From NCBI GenBank assembly GCA_900547615.1, contig URHH01000050.1, forward strand, positions 1-15,833: a DNA stretch of 15,833 nt. The letters run 5' to 3'. Position numbers and translations under genes: made by a program. Shown one piece after another: positions 12,899 through 15,833 of this stretch (the first letter of the stretch is position 1; each line of letters opens with the position of its first letter). Source of the DNA: an uncultured Blautia sp. Lineage in GTDB: Bacteria > Bacillota > Clostridia > Lachnospirales > Lachnospiraceae. Under the pieces are notes generated by a model, which saw only the letters and a list, made by a program, of their open reading frames with translations, made no database searches and was not told the DNA's origin.

Positions 12899-13705
12899 CT
12901 ATACGTAACTATATAAGCCCCGGACAGATACCTCCCCTGCGCTTACCTCCGTTTCTGTTCCGTCCGAAAGCCTTACAAGCAGTTCTCCTTTGTTATTGAT
13001 TCCTTTGCATACGCCCTCACAGGGATTGTTTTTATCGAGAATCCGTACAGGCTGTCCGTAATTTGCCAGTCTCTCTTCATACTCCTTTTTCAGAAAAGAA
13101 AGGTCGTGTGTTTTCTCGAATATCTCATAATTTTTCTCAAACGCTTCCATGACAAGTGCAACTACCTGATTTCTGTCTGTCCTTTTTCCGGATTCCAGAA
13201 AAAGAGAAGTTGCCTTATCCGAAAGCTCCGGGGGAAATTCCGGTATGTTTACATTAATACCGGTTCCAATTCCCACATATCGGATTTTCGAACCGTTAAG
13301 TCCCATTTCTGTCAGAATCCCGCAGATTTTCTTTTTGGAAATTACCACATCATTGGGCCACTTGATCTCCGGGGAAAATCCAAGTTTCTGTACTGCCTGC
13401 GCCACGGAAAGTCCCATGACGAGCGTCAGCATGGGCGCATATTCCGGGGAAAAAGAAGGACGGAGAAGAAGCGTCATCATAACAGACGTTCCCTCCTCCG
13501 CTTTCCAGGCTCTTGTAAACCGTCCTCTTCCGGCGCTCTGGAACTCCGCCACAGCCAGAGTTCCGTGTTCTGCTCCGTCTCTTTCAAGATCTTTTATCCA
13601 TAAATTCGTAGAATCTGTTTCTTTTGCAAAATGGACGGTTTTGCCCGCCCATTTTGTATGTATTGCTTTTGAAATTGTGTCTTTTGTGTATAAAATATCC
13701 GTCAT
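12899..13705 (-). CDS. birA: Biotin-[acetyl-CoA-carboxylase] ligase (268 aa)
   Basis: It activates biotin with ATP and attaches it to the carrier lysine of biotin-dependent carboxylases. The biotinyl-adenylate motif GRGRFTRAW is at 59-67, KWPNDV at 115-120, and K126 in KKKICGILTE aligns with the catalytic lysine. A C-terminal SH3-like domain (about 222-268) is present. The protein begins directly with the catalytic domain and lacks the N-terminal helix-turn-helix of bifunctional BirA repressors, so it is a group I ligase without biotin repression. The ATG overlaps the argF stop by 4 bases. Confidence 0.95.
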   Translation of the reverse strand: MTDILYTKDTISKAIHTKWAGKTVHFAKETDSTNLWIKDLERDGAEHGTLAVAEFQSAGRGRFTRAWKAEEGTSVMMTLLLRPSFSPEYAPMLTLVMGLSVAQAVQKLGFSPEIKWPNDVVISKKKICGILTEMGLNGSKIRYVGIGTGINVNIPEFPPELSDKATSLFLESGKRTDRNQVVALVMEAFEKNYEIFEKTHDLSFLKKEYEERLANYGQPVRILDKNNPCEGVCKGINNKGELLVRLSDGTETEVSAGEVSVRGLYSYV

Positions 13706-14700
13706 TTCTCCGGTACTCCCAGAGTCGCAGCCATCACTGCCTTAATGGTGTGCATACGGTTTTCCGCCTCATCAAATACTTTCGACTGAGAAGACTCAAA
13801 TACCTCGTCTGTCACTTCCATATCTGTAAGGTTGAAACGCTCGCCCATCTCTTTTCCAATTTTTGTCTTCAGGTCGTGGAAAGCAGGAAGGCAGTGAAGG
13901 AAGATCGCGTTTGTGCCTGCGTTTCTCATCACCTGTTTTGTCACCTTATACGGTGTAAGGTCATGGATTCTTTCCTCCCATACTTCGTCCGGCTCTCCCA
14001 TAGAAACCCATACATCTGTATAAATAACGTCTGCATTTTTGCTTCCCTCTTCCACGTCTTCCGTAAGAGTAATGGTTCCTCCGGAAGCTTCTGCATACTG
14101 GCGGCATTGCGCTACCAGTTCCTCATTCGGGAAATATTTTTTATTTGTGCAGGCAGTAAAGTGCATACCAAGCTTAGAGCAGGCAACCATAAGAGAATTT
14201 CCCATATTATAACGGGCATCTCCCATGTATACAAGACGGATTCCCTTTAAGCCGCCAAAATGCTCTCTGATGGTAAGCATATCTGCCAGCATCTGTGTGG
14301 GATGATACTCATTTGTAAGACCATTCCACACCGGAACGCCAGCATGAGCTGCAAGCTCCTCCACAATTTCCTGTCCAAAACCTCTATACTCAATTCCATC
14401 ATACATGCGTCCCAAAACACGCGCTGTATCTGCAATGCTCTCTTTTTTTCCAATCTGAGAACCTGTGGGATCAAGATATGTACTGCCCATTCCAAGATCA
14501 TGGGCAGCCACCTCAAAGGCACATCGGGTTCTTGTGCTTGTCTTCTCAAAAATCAGGGCAATATTTTTGCCTTTATAATATTCGTGAAGCTCCCCCGCTT
14601 TTTTCTTTGCCTTTAATTCTGCTGCTAAATCAAGCAGATACATGATTTCTTCCGGTGTAAAATCTTTTAAAGTAAGAAAATTTCTGCCTTTTAAGTTCAT
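13702..14700 (-). CDS. argF: Ornithine carbamoyltransferase (332 aa)
   Basis: It makes citrulline from ornithine and carbamoyl phosphate in arginine synthesis, or the reverse in the arginine deiminase pathway. The carbamoyl-phosphate motif STRTR is at 55-59, HPTQ at 133-136, the ornithine-loop DVWVSMGEP at about 229-237, and HCLPAFHD at 269-276. I chose the ATG at 14700 (MNLKG) because GGGAGG lies 8 bases upstream and the length is then standard; an ATG at 14724 adds 8 unlike residues. No arginine deiminase or carbamate kinase gene is adjacent, so the biosynthetic role is likelier, but arcB cannot be excluded. It overlaps birA by 4 bases. Confidence 0.95.
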   Translation of the reverse strand: MNLKGRNFLTLKDFTPEEIMYLLDLAAELKAKKKAGELHEYYKGKNIALIFEKTSTRTRCAFEVAAHDLGMGSTYLDPTGSQIGKKESIADTARVLGRMYDGIEYRGFGQEIVEELAAHAGVPVWNGLTNEYHPTQMLADMLTIREHFGGLKGIRLVYMGDARYNMGNSLMVACSKLGMHFTACTNKKYFPNEELVAQCRQYAEASGGTITLTEDVEEGSKNADVIYTDVWVSMGEPDEVWEERIHDLTPYKVTKQVMRNAGTNAIFLHCLPAFHDLKTKIGKEMGERFNLTDMEVTDEVFESSQSKVFDEAENRMHTIKAVMAATLGVPEK

Positions 14701-14723
14701 ATCCTTATCCTCCCTGCAAGTCA

Positions 14724-15704
14724 TTATTTTGTATTATCTGTCTCTGTGATTTTTTCCAGAGCTTTTTCTGCTTTTATATCTTTGTCTACTACGATTTCTT
14801 TTAAAGAAGCGGCAAGCCCTGCAATTCCCTGAATATCAGACGGAATAATAATTTTTGTGGCTCTGCCGTCTGCTGCTTTTCCGAACGCCTCAAGACTCTT
14901 CAAAGTAAGAACTGCGTTATCTACGCCGGCTTCTTTGATCATGCGGAGACCTTCCGCTGTGGCGCTCTGAACTTTGAGCACAGCTTCCGCCTGACCTTCC
15001 GCCTCCTTGATCATACGCTCCTTCTGCGCTTCTGCACGGAGGATCGCCGCCTGTTTTTCTGCCTCTGCATCAAGAATCGCAGACTGTTTTTTACCTTCCG
15101 CTACAAGAATCGTAGAGCGCTTCTCGCCTTCTGCGATCAGGATCGCCTCGCGGCGTTCTCGTTCTGCCTTCATCTGTTTTTCCATTGCGTCCTGGATAGC
15201 AGCCGGAGGCATAATGTTTTTCAGCTCCACACGGTTTACCTTAATTCCCCACTGGTCTGTCGCTTCGTCAAGAGACGCTCTCATTTTTGTGTTGATCACC
15301 TCGCGGGAAGTAAGGGTTTCGTCAAGTTCCATATCACCGATGATGTTACGAAGCGTTGTTGCGGAAAGATTCTCGATCGCCATAATGGGGTTGTCCACTC
15401 CGTACGCGTAAAGCTTAGGATCTGTGATCTGGAAAAATACAACCGTATCAATCTGGATCGTTACGTTATCTTTTGTGATAACCGGCTGCGGCGGAAAATC
15501 CACAACCTGCTCTTTTAAATTTACTTTTCTTGCTACACGCTCAATAAACGGCACTTTCAAATGGACGCCTGTTCCCCATGTTGCACGGTAAGCGCCGAGA
15601 CGCTCCAGAACAATGGCATATGCCTGCGGTACAATACGAATGCAAGATGCCAGAACACACAATAACAAAAGAATAAAAATCACCCAAAAAAGTATAGTAC
15701 CCAT
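14724..15704 (-). CDS. SPFH/band-7 (stomatin-like, QmcA-type) membrane protein (326 aa)
   Basis: Proteins of this family oligomerise in the cytoplasmic membrane and organise membrane microdomains. One N-terminal membrane segment (about 4-22) is followed by the SPFH domain (about 23-175, with the conserved VNLKEQVVDFPPQPVITKDN). A long alanine- and glutamate-rich coiled coil (about 175-245) has a repeat of roughly 9-12 residues (ILVAEG, ILDAEA, ILRAEA). The C-terminal part is typical of paraslipins. AAGGAGGG lies 6 bases before the ATG inside the end of the upstream nfeD, a standard pairing in which NfeD binds the SPFH partner. It ends 23 bases before argF. Confidence 0.93.
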   Translation of the reverse strand: MGTILFWVIFILLLLCVLASCIRIVPQAYAIVLERLGAYRATWGTGVHLKVPFIERVARKVNLKEQVVDFPPQPVITKDNVTIQIDTVVFFQITDPKLYAYGVDNPIMAIENLSATTLRNIIGDMELDETLTSREVINTKMRASLDEATDQWGIKVNRVELKNIMPPAAIQDAMEKQMKAERERREAILIAEGEKRSTILVAEGKKQSAILDAEAEKQAAILRAEAQKERMIKEAEGQAEAVLKVQSATAEGLRMIKEAGVDNAVLTLKSLEAFGKAADGRATKIIIPSDIQGIAGLAASLKEIVVDKDIKAEKALEKITETDNTK

Positions 15705-15707
15705 AAG

Positions 15708-15833
15708 TTATCCCTCCTTAACCTCTTTTACAATCAGTTTCACACCCTGTATCTCTTCAATCTCAACTACCGCATTTTCCGGGATCTTTACGGAGTCGTC
15801 CGAGGTTCGCGCCGTCCACTCTATATCACGAAT
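15708..15833 (-). CDS. NfeD family protein, C-terminal OB-fold end (partial, 41 aa visible)
   Basis: The frame is open from the window edge to TAA at 15708. The visible end (EWTARTSDDSVKIPENAVVE, then IQGVKLIVKE) has the W-x-A, I-x-x-x-x-x-V-x-V and G-x-x-L-x-V pattern of the NfeD C-terminal OB-fold domain. NfeD proteins are membrane partners of SPFH proteins and are normally encoded directly ahead of them, as here with a 3-base gap. The start and any membrane or protease domain lie outside the window. Confidence 0.88.
   Translation of the reverse strand: MRDIEWTARTSDDSVKIPENAVVEIEEIQGVKLIVKEVKEG

Noticed and set aside
13106..14250. Long plus-strand ORFs opposite birA and argF
   Set aside because: They are antisense shadows of well-identified enzymes.
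1..15833. CRISPR arrays, tRNA or rRNA genes
   Set aside because: No regularly spaced repeats and no tRNA- or rRNA-like sequence were seen on either strand.

Overview
The window carries two joined regions, and every gene in both is read on the minus strand, so the biological order runs from high to low coordinates. The gene families suggest a gut Firmicute, most likely Lachnospiraceae: a DUF6145-type small protein beside dusB and birA, a greA-lysS pair, and a Tn1549/CD1115-type conjugative module. The genus cannot be fixed from the sequence alone.

Chromosomal part (15833 down to about 9344). A tight cluster runs nfeD (C-terminal end only), an SPFH/band-7 membrane protein, argF (ornithine carbamoyltransferase), birA (biotin-protein ligase without the repressor domain), a DUF6145-like protein and dusB (tRNA-dihydrouridine synthase). 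These genes overlap by 4 bases or are separated by 2 to 23 bases, so they probably form one transcript. Just after dusB there is a perfect sigma-A promoter (TTGACA, 17 bases, TATAAT) for greA and lysS. The 142-base greA-lysS gap folds into a compact set of hairpins.

Element part (about 9343 down to 1, continuing left of the window). Right behind the lysS stop codon an integrated conjugative element begins. From its lysS-side end it carries a direct repeat and a terminator-like hairpin, then DUF6075-like, a small DUF3970-like protein missed by length cut-offs, ParA, ParB, a RepA/DUF6017 replication initiator, two conserved proteins of unknown function, a probable cargo SAM methyltransferase with its own promoter, a zinc-ribbon protein, PcfB, the VirD4-type coupling ATPase and a short Maff2-type membrane protein. 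Integrase, relaxase, VirB4 and oriT are not in the window and would be expected to the left. ParA, ParB and RepA suggest that the excised element can replicate and partition; PcfB, VirD4 and Maff2 belong to its mating apparatus.

The most unusual signal is a 25-27 base hairpin found three times, only in element intergenic gaps and each time just ahead of a ribosome binding site and ATG on the minus strand. Its arms pair better as minus-strand RNA (a shared G-U wobble) than as plus-strand RNA, which points to an RNA element rather than only a DNA operator. Other points of note are the in-frame fusion with two starts at the methyltransferase, a 12-codon leader ORF before pcfB, a Maff2 gene that looks shortened, and a three-way-junction-like RNA fold in the lysS leader.
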